Positions 1 to 5,693 of a DNA stretch of 5,721 nt are shown piece by piece. The stretch comes from Clostridiales bacterium (GTDB lineage Bacteria; Bacillota; Clostridia; Christensenellales; Aristaeellaceae). Both the position numbers and the translations under genes were made by a program. Below the pieces are notes generated by a model that was not told the DNA's origin, ran no database searches, and saw nothing but the letters and a program-made list of their open reading frames with translations. The stretch lies in contig JAAZEI010000103.1 of the NCBI GenBank assembly GCA_012512355.1, positions 1 through 5,721 on the forward strand, read 5' to 3'. Position 1 is the first letter of the stretch. Each line of letters begins with the position of its first letter.

Positions 1-739
1 CAATTCCTTCATCATTATTTGTGTCATTGATGGTGATGGAGCTGTCAACATCCAGGGATATCCCCAAATCTTTGTTTTCAAAGGCCGCTGATCTGGTTTT
101 CACCTCATCCAGACGTTTTGTATGAAACTCTTCTCCGGTGGCCGAATTTTGCAAATCCAGCGCATCACCTGACAGCTGATAGGTCATTTCCATGTAATTG
201 CCATTGTTGAAAGCAAACAGAAGACTGGACGCAACCGGCAGGTAAAGGCCTGAAGATATCTCCCTGCCGTCTGTATAAGCGGCGTGAAAGCTGCTGTCCT
301 CTTCAAAGGTAAAAACAAACGAACCGTTCTCATCTTTTCCCTCCCACTGACCGGCAAGGCCGGAGGGCAGGTGATAGGGCTTCCAGGTGAATGTCAACGC
401 GTCATTTGTACCCTCACTTAGGGTGAGGATATTTGAGTCAAGACGATAGAGGAAGCTGGTTGGCGTGGTTGACGTCCCGTCGCTTTGAAGCAAAGTCAAT
501 GTGTCAGCATCCACCGTGTACGTACCGGTATCTGTATCAGGATGTATCCCCTTGGCAGCCGCTGTATCATCCATGGTAAAGATAAAGGCGCCATCCTTGC
601 CAAGCATCATTGCGTATTGACCATCCTGGGGCGAGGTTACCCATTGCCCTGCGGGGATGCCTTCGGACATTGCTGATAGCCCGCTTGCAAAAAGTGCCAG
701 AACCGCCACGATTGCCACGATCTTTTTGTGTTTAAACAT
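1..739 (-). CDS. Exported protein with two tandem beta-rich (lipocalin-like/DUF5640-type) domains, partial at C-terminus
   Basis: The minus-strand frame is open from the ATG at 739-737 to the window edge, giving 246 residues with no stop, so the C-terminus is missing. Residues 1-23 are a signal peptide: MFKHKK, a hydrophobic core (IVAIVAVLALFA), then a probable signal peptidase I site after GLSA. There is no lipobox cysteine, so the product is likely released or held by a later domain. Residues 29-120 and 128-209 are two copies of one pattern: AGQW, a charged or DG stretch, F-x-F-T-hydrophobic strands, a G-x-Y strand, then a strand ending in L-x-L (L105-L107; L194-L196). This resembles the small secreted lipocalin-like/DUF5640-type domains of Clostridia, recognised by pattern only. 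From about residue 219 (FENKDLGISLDV) a different domain starts and is cut. GAAGGG at 752-757 can act as ribosome binding site, although its 12-base spacing is long. Function is unknown; an extracellular or cell-surface role is inferred. Confidence 0.85.
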   Translation of the reverse strand, partial: MFKHKKIVAIVAVLALFASGLSAMSEGIPAGQWVTSPQDGQYAMMLGKDGAFIFTMDDTAAAKGIHPDTDTGTYTVDADTLTLLQSDGTSTTPTSFLYRLDSNILTLSEGTNDALTFTWKPYHLPSGLAGQWEGKDENGSFVFTFEEDSSFHAAYTDGREISSGLYLPVASSLLFAFNNGNYMEMTYQLSGDALDLQNSATGEEFHTKRLDEVKTRSAAFENKDLGISLDVDSSITINDTNNDEGI

Positions 740-808
740 ATTTGTACGTTTCCCTTCATTATCCGTGTTTTTTATATCCTGTGCAGTAGTTTTACCTTGA
801 TTTCTTAA

Positions 809-843
809 CTATAGGTTATAGACGTCCGCCTCTGGTATAGAGG
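809..843. promoter_or_regulatory. Pair of adjacent small inverted repeats, candidate operator
   Basis: Two perfect dyads lie next to each other: CTATA-GGT-TATAG at 809-821 and CCTCT-GGTAT-AGAGG at 829-843. Their centres are 21 bases apart, about two helical turns. They sit 70-105 bases upstream of the start of the minus-strand exported-protein gene, where an operator or promoter would be expected. The first dyad overlaps TATA-like hexamers on the minus strand. Five-base arms occur easily by chance in AT-rich DNA, so this is a weak call. Confidence 0.25.
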
Positions 844-929
844 TGGCTTGCCCGCTTATTTAAAGCGTCCGGAAAACCGCGTGTAAGATAAGGTTTCCAT
901 GAACGGGGCTTTCACAGCACCAGCTGCAT

Positions 930-946
930 CCTGCTGTGTCAGCAGG
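930..946. repeat. Perfect inverted repeat, strong small hairpin
   Basis: CCTGCTG and CAGCAGG form perfect seven-base arms around TGT. As RNA this would be a stable GC-rich hairpin on either strand, but no T-run follows it in either direction, so it is not a standard intrinsic terminator. The sequence TGTCAGCAGG recurs at 1128-1137, where a second, bulged stem (TCAGCA...TGCTGA, 1130-1154) can form. No function is assigned. Confidence 0.4.
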
Positions 947-1277
947 GTGCAAGGGAGGGTCGGTTTAGTTAAGACAGCTATAAATATGATCAATTTTTTG
1001 GACTGTTTCATTCTGACGGTCATTGGTGCAGCATATATCAAAATATCAACCGTGATTTATATTTTCTCTCACAGTGATTTGCTTGCTGAATGTAAACAGT
1101 GCCTTCAAGCACCACACCTTGTCGGGATGTCAGCAGGTGAAGCTGCCTTGCTGATGGCTGATGCCGTTTGCAGTTTAGTCAGAAAACATGAGGGATGATT
1201 TTCGCCATAACTTTGTCTGTTTGTTTGTCGGGCAGCATAGATGTGAGTTGTTGAGTTAGCTACGATCCAACATGCGG

Positions 1278-1295
1278 CAGGGTAAAAATACCCTG
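1278..1295. promoter_or_regulatory. Perfect 18-bp palindrome, candidate operator
   Basis: CAGGGTA-AAAA-TACCCTG has perfect seven-base arms around an A4 spacer. This size and symmetry is typical of a binding site for a dimeric helix-turn-helix repressor. No T-run follows, so a terminator is unlikely, though a small RNA hairpin is possible. It is about 280 bases upstream of the TATAAT box at 1577 and about 540 bases from the start of the minus-strand gene, which is far for direct promoter control of either. An unrecognised promoter or transcript may lie nearby: TTGAAT at 1299-1304 and a TATAAC at 1310-1315 are close by, but their spacing is poor. Confidence 0.4.
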
Positions 1296-1336
1296 GTCTT
1301 GAATCCTGTTATAACATATAGAATTTATACCCATCG

Positions 1337-1358
1337 CAATTGTTATTAGACACAATTG
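1337..1358. promoter_or_regulatory. Inverted repeat CAATTGT-N8-ACAATTG, candidate protein-binding site
   Basis: Perfect seven-base arms, CAATTGT and ACAATTG, flank an eight-base spacer in an AT-rich stretch. Because CAATTG is itself palindromic, the pair also counts as a direct repeat at 16 bases. The spacing and AT-rich arms suit a dimeric repressor. Chance formation is quite possible in this composition, and no gene starts close by. Confidence 0.3.
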
Positions 1359-1576
1359 TAAGGTTTATCTAATTTTAGGAATATCTGCTAACATCTTAGT
1401 CTTTGTTCCGGGAGCTCTTCGCGTTTGACTATTCCGGTTCTTCCGCTGTACTCAATATCATTGAAAATCTGCTGCTTTATTTGATTTACTCCCTGTTAGA
1501 CTAATGGACTTTGTATTCCAACAGCCAGCTGACAGGACCCGAAGCTTGAGCAATATTAATTTTTCTGCAATTCATG

Positions 1577-1582
1577 TATAAT
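1577..1582 (+). promoter_or_regulatory. Probable -10 box for the MalT-like regulator gene
   Basis: A perfect TATAAT stands 131 bases before the regulator's ATG, in an AT-rich stretch. Bases TG precede it directly, close to but one base off the extended -10 spacing. At the 17-base position upstream (1554-1559) there is only TATTAA, a poor -35, so activity may depend on an activator or on the near-extended -10. Transcription from here would give a leader of about 125 bases. Confidence 0.45.
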
Positions 1583-1618
1583 AAAAATATAAGGTCAGTC
1601 GAGCGCAGCGTATTTCAA

Positions 1619-1631
1619 GGCCATAATGGCC
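1619..1631. promoter_or_regulatory. Palindrome GGCCAT-A-ATGGCC in the regulator leader
   Basis: Perfect six-base arms around a single A, about 40 bases downstream of the TATAAT box and 83 bases before the regulator's start codon. The centre is too tight for an RNA hairpin, which makes a DNA-binding (operator) reading more natural than an RNA one. A roadblock or autoregulatory site for the regulator is possible but unproven. A second small stem, GGCAG-N5-CTGCC at 1675-1689, lies just before the ribosome binding site. Confidence 0.35.
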
Positions 1632-1713
1632 CGCCCCAAAGAACAAAGGCAAATGAACTGATGGATTAAAACAAGGCAGCTTGACTGCCGCCTGATAATG
1701 ACAGGAGAATCCC

Positions 1714-4023
1714 ATGGCAATTCCCATCCTGATGTCAAAACTGCATAAACCGCCTCTGCCCGCTGGCATGATCACAAGAGGGGAAACGCTCAAAGACAGC
1801 GAGGATGCCCAGGTCATCCTGGTGTCCGCGCAGGCCGGTTCAGGCAAGACGACAACCCTGTCCGCCTGGCTGTCGCGGCAGGATAGGCCTGCCTGCTGGT
1901 ATTCCCTGGACGACTGGGACAACGACCCCTTGCAGTTCTTCGCTTATCTGTCAGAGGGGCTCAAGGCGGTTGATCAGAATCTGTCTCAAACGCTGAAGGG
2001 ATTGCTGGACGCCTATGCGTCCATTGGCTTTGAGGGGTTTTCAAAGGCGCTTATCTATCAGCTGCATACTGTTGAAACTCCCTTCATCCTGGCACTGGAT
2101 GATAATCATGTCATCCGCTGCCAGCAGATCCATCAGATGCTCAGGACTTTGCTTGAGCATTTCCCGCCGCAGATGCAGCTGGTCATCATCACCCGGGAGG
2201 ACCCTCCCTTGCCGCTGGCCAAATTGCGGGCCGGCAAGAGATTGATTGAACTGAGGATATCAGATCTCAGGTTCACGCAAGATGAAGTAAAAGCGTTTTT
2301 TAAAAAACATCTATCTGTCCCTCTGGCGCAGGAACAGCTGCGCCAGCTCACCCTGAGAACGGAAGGCTGGGCCGCGGGCCTTGCGATAGCGGCGCTCTGG
2401 ATGCAGGGGCTTGATGATGTGGATAGCTTTATTGAGGCATTCACCGGCAATCACTATTATGTGATGGACTACCTGATGGAGGAGGTACTTGAGCACCAGC
2501 CCCCGCAGATCAAGGATTTCCTGCTGAGGACATCCATTCTTGATTCTTTCTCGGGCAGGCTTTGCGACGCTCTGCTGCAGCTTGAACCCGGCACAAGCGA
2601 AGCCATCATCGGGACGCTTGTCAAAACGAACAGTTTTATCATTCCCCTTGACCCCGCCCGCGAGTGGTACCGCTATCACCACCTGTTTGGAGACCTGCTC
2701 ACACAGCGCCTGATGCATCAGACGGCCTGCGAGCCGGCGGCGCTGCATCACCGGGCGGGGCTCTGGTACAAGGCTGAGGGTCAGTGGCAGCAGGCCATTC
2801 ATCACCTGCTGCTGGCCAACACACCGGCGGAAGCGGCGGCGCTGATTGAGTGCAGGTGGGCCCAGATGGACATGCAGCTGCAATCCGCTTCCTGGTTTGA
2901 TATGGCAAAGCGGCTGCCCACCTATATCCTTGAAAAAAGCCCGGTTCTGCTGATGGGTTATGGCTGGGCACTGCTTGACATGGGCGAGGCGGAGGCCTGC
3001 CGGGAATGGTTTGAGAAGGCTTTAAGGGCATACGGCCGGTATCAGGCAGGCGAAGGATCGGACGGTGTGATGATAGCCGACAGGGCCCAATTTGATCTTC
3101 TGCCCGCCACCATCAGCTCAGCCTATGCCTACATCGCCGCCGCGACAGGTGACGCGGAGGGAACTCTCCGGCACGCGCAGGAGGCGCTGTCAAAGCTGCC
3201 GAAAGACCAATATTTTAAGCGCAGCATTGTGGGAACGCTTCTGGCGATCGCTAACTGGGAAAAAGGTGACTTGCAGGAAGCACAATCCCTCATCAAAGAG
3301 TCCATCAAAGGGATCAAAATAGCGTCAAAGCCCTTCGTAGAAAATTCCTACTACATGGTCCTGGGGGAGCTGTATATACAGCAGGGCGCCCTGGACCAGG
3401 CCCAAGCCTTGCTTGAACAGACCATCTCACACCTGATCCTGGAAAATACAGACGTCATTTTATTGCCCACCTTGTACCTGGGCCTGGCTAAAATTGCTTT
3501 TCTTCAGCGCGACAGCAAAAAAGCCTACGCCCTGCTGGAACAAAGCAAGACGCAGGGGCAGCAGTACGCGCTGATGGACTGGAGATACAAATATTTCTTG
3601 CTTCTTGCCCGGGTGTATTGCAGCGAGGGCCTGTACGATCTGGCGCGCGGCAGCATTCGGGAAAGCAAGGCGCACTACTATCTCAACCCGATTCCTGAAG
3701 ATATCAAAATCCAGGACGTGGAAAAGCAAATAGAAGCCATGGCGGTGCGGCATCCGGCCAAACAGCCAATGACGGTGATTGATGAAAAGAATCCCATGAT
3801 GAAAAAAGAGCGCGCCAACCAGTCCTTGCCGGAGCCGCTGACGGCAAGAGAGCTTGAAGTGCTGACACTCCTCGTATCGGGGCTATCCAATCAGGAGATC
3901 GCAAACACGCTGTTTTTGGCCTTGAGCACAGTCAAAGGCTACAATCATGCCATCTTTCAAAAGCTGGGGGTCAGCCGCCAGACACAGGCCATCCTGGCAG
4001 CCAAAGGGCTCGGCCTGGCCTAG
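1714..4023 (+). CDS. MalT-like LuxR-family transcriptional regulator (STAND ATPase, TPR, HTH)
   Basis: This 769-residue protein has the full layout of large MalT-like ATP-dependent activators. The N-terminus LMSKLHKPPLPAGMITR is the usual lead-in. Walker A is AQAGSGKTT (39-47, K45), followed by the family motif WYSLDDWDNDPLQFFAYL (62-79). Walker B is FILALDDNH (124-132, D129/D130). Then come ITRED (159-163) with LPLAKLRA, TEGWAAGL (216-223) and YHHLFGDLL (321-329). Residues about 340-670 are helical TPR-like repeats, for example near 412, 507, 545, 587 and 628; in MalT this region binds the inducer. The C-terminal LuxR HTH is at 708-769: LTARELEVL, GLSNQEIA, then STVKGYNHAIFQKLGV. The usual TVK-x-H becomes TVK-G-Y (Y743). 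In this family, ATP and ligand drive oligomerisation and promoter binding. The length is somewhat short (MalT is about 900). AGGAG at 1703-1707, six bases before the ATG, fixes the start. The ligand is unknown; regulation of the two genes downstream is inferred from position. Confidence 0.95.
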   Translation: MAIPILMSKLHKPPLPAGMITRGETLKDSEDAQVILVSAQAGSGKTTTLSAWLSRQDRPACWYSLDDWDNDPLQFFAYLSEGLKAVDQNLSQTLKGLLDAYASIGFEGFSKALIYQLHTVETPFILALDDNHVIRCQQIHQMLRTLLEHFPPQMQLVIITREDPPLPLAKLRAGKRLIELRISDLRFTQDEVKAFFKKHLSVPLAQEQLRQLTLRTEGWAAGLAIAALWMQGLDDVDSFIEAFTGNHYYVMDYLMEEVLEHQPPQIKDFLLRTSILDSFSGRLCDALLQLEPGTSEAIIGTLVKTNSFIIPLDPAREWYRYHHLFGDLLTQRLMHQTACEPAALHHRAGLWYKAEGQWQQAIHHLLLANTPAEAAALIECRWAQMDMQLQSASWFDMAKRLPTYILEKSPVLLMGYGWALLDMGEAEACREWFEKALRAYGRYQAGEGSDGVMIADRAQFDLLPATISSAYAYIAAATGDAEGTLRHAQEALSKLPKDQYFKRSIVGTLLAIANWEKGDLQEAQSLIKESIKGIKIASKPFVENSYYMVLGELYIQQGALDQAQALLEQTISHLILENTDVILLPTLYLGLAKIAFLQRDSKKAYALLEQSKTQGQQYALMDWRYKYFLLLARVYCSEGLYDLARGSIRESKAHYYLNPIPEDIKIQDVEKQIEAMAVRHPAKQPMTVIDEKNPMMKKERANQSLPEPLTARELEVLTLLVSGLSNQEIANTLFLALSTVKGYNHAIFQKLGVSRQTQAILAAKGLGLA

Positions 4024-4049
4024 GATGGTACCCGCTCAGCACTCTCCAG

Positions 4050-4064
4050 GGGGCAGGCTGCCCC
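4050..4064 (+). terminator. GC-rich hairpin after the regulator gene, weak terminator or RNA stem
   Basis: GGGGCA-GGC-TGCCCC forms a perfect six-base stem with a three-base loop, 27 bases after the regulator's stop codon. It is followed by AAAGGTTTT rather than a clean T-run. It may therefore terminate only partly, protect a transcript 3' end, or lower expression of the oxidoreductase gene relative to the regulator. Confidence 0.35.
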
Positions 4065-4121
4065 AAAGGTTTTGAACGTCGCTTGAGCTTCCTGTCAGGT
4101 GCTCATAGAAAGCAGCAGAAA

Positions 4122-5060
4122 ATGAAAGCAGTTGTATACGAAAAAAGCAATTTACCCGACCATCTTGTTTTCCGTGATGTTGAAAAACCTACGCCAGCTG
4201 ACAATGAGGTGCTGGTCAGGATTCATGCTGCCTCAGTTAATTCGGCTGACAGCCGCGCCATCAAAATGGGGCTCATCCCGAGGCGGAAAATATTGGGTGC
4301 TGATATCGCGGGACAGGTAGAGGCGGTCGGGAAAAACATCCGCCGCTTTTCAGTCGGAGACTTGGTGCTGGGTGATATTTCCGCTTTTGGTATGGGCGGA
4401 TTCGCGCAGTATGTGGCCGTACCTGAAAGCCCGCTGGTGCTCAAACCAGCCGGCCTGTCATTCCAGACCGCTGCGGCACTTCCCATGGCGGCGGTGACCG
4501 CCCTGCAGGGGCTGCGAAATTTGGGCCGCATCAAGCCCGGGGACAAGGTGTTGATTTACGGCGCCGGCGGCGGTGTGGGCCCCTTTGCGGTGCAGCTGGC
4601 CAAATACTTTGCAGCCCAGGTGACCGCCGTATGCGGTGAGAAAAACGCGGAGATCATCAAATCTCTGGGTGCGGATCATGTCATCAACTATCATCGCTGT
4701 GACGTCGCCAAAAGCGGCCAGCGCTATGACCTCATCCTGGCGGTCAACGGAAGCCGCTCTCTGTTCACCTATCGGCGTTTGCTGACGAGCAGGGGCATTT
4801 GCGTGGTGGTCGGCGGCTCGCTCAAACAAATCATCAAAGCCATGGCGCTGGGCAAACTCCTGTCAATCGGCAATAAAAAGCTGCGCTCTTTGCATGCAAA
4901 ACCAAATGCGTATGATTTGGCTTTTGTCATCGGACTTGCTGAGGAGGGAAAGCTCAGAGCCGTGATCGACCGGGTGTATCCGCTTGCCAGGACAGCGGAA
5001 GCCCTGCGATACCAGAGCGAAGGCCATGCGCTGGGCAAAATCATCATCGAGGTGGTATAA
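4122..5060 (+). CDS. Zinc-free MDR NAD(P)H-dependent oxidoreductase (quinone-oxidoreductase-like)
   Basis: A cytoplasmic medium-chain dehydrogenase/reductase of the quinone-oxidoreductase branch, which transfers hydride from NAD(P)H to quinones, enones or carbonyls; the substrate here is not predictable. MKAVVYEK opens the GroES-like catalytic domain, with EVLVRIHAASVNSADSR (29-45), LGADIAGQVEAVG (58-70) and GDLVLGD (79-85). The Rossmann cofactor loop is YGAGGGVGPFAVQLAK (146-161), followed by SLGADHVINY, and the protein ends in the typical GHALGKIIIEVV. The catalytic zinc cysteine and the structural four-cysteine lobe of zinc alcohol dehydrogenases are absent, so calling it an alcohol dehydrogenase would mislead. 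At 312 residues it has the normal family length. The frame is open upstream to a TTG at 4083, but family alignment supports the ATG at 4122, although the ribosome binding site before it is weak (AGCAGCAGAAA). It lies 98 bases after the regulator and may be cotranscribed with it or be its target. Confidence 0.93.
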   Translation: MKAVVYEKSNLPDHLVFRDVEKPTPADNEVLVRIHAASVNSADSRAIKMGLIPRRKILGADIAGQVEAVGKNIRRFSVGDLVLGDISAFGMGGFAQYVAVPESPLVLKPAGLSFQTAAALPMAAVTALQGLRNLGRIKPGDKVLIYGAGGGVGPFAVQLAKYFAAQVTAVCGEKNAEIIKSLGADHVINYHRCDVAKSGQRYDLILAVNGSRSLFTYRRLLTSRGICVVVGGSLKQIIKAMALGKLLSIGNKKLRSLHAKPNAYDLAFVIGLAEEGKLRAVIDRVYPLARTAEALRYQSEGHALGKIIIEVV

Positions 5061-5117
5061 AGCCGGGCGGCTGTCGTTTGGCGTCGGGAGCATCGCCATC
5101 AAACCTGAACTCAACTT

Positions 5118-5141
5118 ACAGGTCAATAGAACCTGGTGACC
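5118..5141. repeat. Overlapping inverted repeats before the direct-repeat block
   Basis: Two alternative small dyads overlap here: CAGGT-N7-ACCTG (5119-5135) and GGTCA-N11-TGACC (5121-5141). Because they share bases, only one can form at a time as RNA. The second runs into the first copy of the ACCCTAC repeat. They are short and may be chance, but they add to the evidence that this gap is a control region. Confidence 0.25.
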
Positions 5142-5194
5142 CTACTTTGACGCAGACCAAAACCCTACCTTTATCAAGCACAAGACCCTACTTT
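5139..5194. promoter_or_regulatory. Three direct repeats of ACCCTAC at exact 23-base period, candidate regulator-binding block
   Basis: ACCCTAC begins at 5139, 5162 and 5185, an exact spacing of 23 bases each time. Copies 1 and 3 read ACCCTACTTT; copy 2 reads ACCCTACCTTT. The bases between the copies are not conserved, which favours protein-binding boxes over a duplicated segment. A fading fourth match (GCCCTCTTG) starts at 5207. The block lies 73-128 bases upstream of the membrane-protein ATG. A possible promoter overlaps it: TTATCA (5171-5176), 17 bases, TAGGAT (5194-5199), each four of six to consensus, so copy 3 would fall in the spacer. MalT-type activators bind repeated asymmetric boxes, so the nearby regulator is a natural candidate, by inference only. 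Confidence 0.55.
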
Positions 5195-5251
5195 AGGATG
5201 TGCACAGCCCTCTTGCCTCAGCCTATGCTTGTCACAAACAAGCGCGAAAGC

Positions 5252-5260
5252 GAGGAGGGA
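5252..5260 (+). promoter_or_regulatory. Strong ribosome binding site that decides the membrane-protein start
   Basis: GAGGAGGGA ends six bases before the ATG at 5267. The reading frame is open further upstream to 5078, but that extension crosses the repeat block, has no membrane-protein-like sequence and lacks its own ribosome binding site. The start is therefore placed at 5267. Confidence 0.85.
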
Positions 5261-5266
5261 ATTTTA

Positions 5267-5689
5267 ATGGACATCAAGAATCAAACAACTAAGGAAAAAC
5301 TCGGTGGAAAACTGCCCATGATCCTGTCAAAATTGTGGGTGTTCTTAAGCCTCAACTATATCCTGTCCGATCTGCTCAGCAACATGGAGGCGTCAGTTCT
5401 CAGAGGACTGCTGGAAGGCAATATCGGAGGCATCCCCATGACGCAGGGCTTCCTGCTGCTGGCCGGGCTCTCGCTGGAAATCCCCTTTATGATGGTGGTG
5501 CTTTCAGCCATCCTGCCTTATAAGACCAACCGCTTCCTCAACATCGGGGCCGCGATCCTCATGATTCTCTACCAGGCGGCGTCGTTTTTTATCGGGTCAG
5601 ACACCACGCTGCACTACATCTTTTTCTCCGCGGTGGAGATCCTTGGGAATATCGTAATCCTGCTGCTGGCGGCCAGATGGAGGAGGTGA
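5267..5689 (+). CDS. Four-helix membrane protein, DUF6326-type
   Basis: A 140-residue integral membrane protein with four predicted transmembrane segments, at about residues 17-38, 59-83, 89-109 and 114-136. A short charged N-terminus comes first, and the positive end ARWRR suggests a cytoplasmic C-terminus. The pattern fits the DUF6326 family as I remember it: K-L-W-x-hydrophobic with a Y-x-x-x-D in helix 1 (Y31, D35), a short hydrophilic loop with GNIGG and MTQG before helix 2, then a basic N-R-x-L-N-I motif before helix 3 (N88-I93). Members are small hydrophobic proteins of unknown function, often near regulators and redox enzymes. The 206-base gap before it, containing direct repeats and a possible promoter, suggests its own control. 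Its last codons contain the ribosome binding site of the next gene, so the two are probably cotranscribed and translationally coupled. The family call is from memory and pattern; a DoxX- or DUF4386-like protein is less likely. Confidence 0.85.
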   Translation: MDIKNQTTKEKLGGKLPMILSKLWVFLSLNYILSDLLSNMEASVLRGLLEGNIGGIPMTQGFLLLAGLSLEIPFMMVVLSAILPYKTNRFLNIGAAILMILYQAASFFIGSDTTLHYIFFSAVEILGNIVILLLAARWRR

Positions 5690-5693
5690 CGAT

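Larger units (their letters stand above)
740..1713. other. Long intergenic region, no convincing gene
   Basis: These 974 bases separate the two outward-pointing genes starting at 739 (minus) and 1714 (plus), so the regulatory regions of both must lie here. The region is AT-rich, particularly from 960 to 1080 and from 1300 to 1600. Two small frames overlap on opposite strands (856-1041 minus and 899-1198 plus), but neither resembles a known protein. The stretch holds at least six perfect short inverted repeats, listed separately where they stand out, and one clear TATAAT box near the right end. I find no tRNA-like cloverleaf, no recognisable riboswitch core and no transposon ends. A decayed gene cannot be excluded. 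I could not find a convincing sigma-A promoter for the minus-strand gene: TATA-like boxes at 771-776, 808-813 and 815-820 all lack a matching -35. Confidence 0.6.

Noticed and set aside
485..676. Plus-strand 63-codon frame
   Set aside because: It lies opposite the exported-protein gene, whose signal peptide and repeated domains make the minus strand the real one.
899..1198. Plus-strand 99-codon frame as a gene
   Set aside because: It starts with only a weak AAGG site, has no recognisable family, and crosses the strong hairpin at 930-946. It is kept as a finding, not annotated as a coding feature.
1653..1669. Tiny leader frames (ATG-AAC-TGA and ATG-GAT-TAA) before the regulator
   Set aside because: Two-codon frames arise often by chance, and only a weak AAAGG stands before them.
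1572..1922. Minus-strand 116-codon frame over the regulator's start
   Set aside because: It overlaps the Walker A region of the regulator, and its own protein shows no domain or ribosome binding site.
2311..2883. Minus-strand 190-codon frame inside the regulator
   Set aside because: It is opposite a well-conserved MalT-like region; the length is an effect of GC-rich codons on the coding strand.
4083..4121. TTG start of the oxidoreductase at 4083
   Set aside because: It would add 13 residues before the MKAVVYEK that is the normal N-terminus of the family, and no ribosome binding site precedes the TTG.
4458..4829. Minus-strand 123-codon frame inside the oxidoreductase
   Set aside because: It is antisense to the Rossmann domain of the MDR protein and has no family features.
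5061..5072. Terminator after the oxidoreductase gene (AGCC-GGGC-GGCT)
   Set aside because: The stem has four base pairs only and no T-run follows it.
5139..5194. CRISPR array or replication iterons
   Set aside because: The conserved cores are only about ten bases, there are only three copies, and no cas or rep gene is present.
5078..5266. Upstream extension of the membrane-protein frame
   Set aside because: The frame is open, but the 63 extra residues cross the 23-base repeat block and lack a ribosome binding site; the GAGGAGGGA before 5267 fixes the start.
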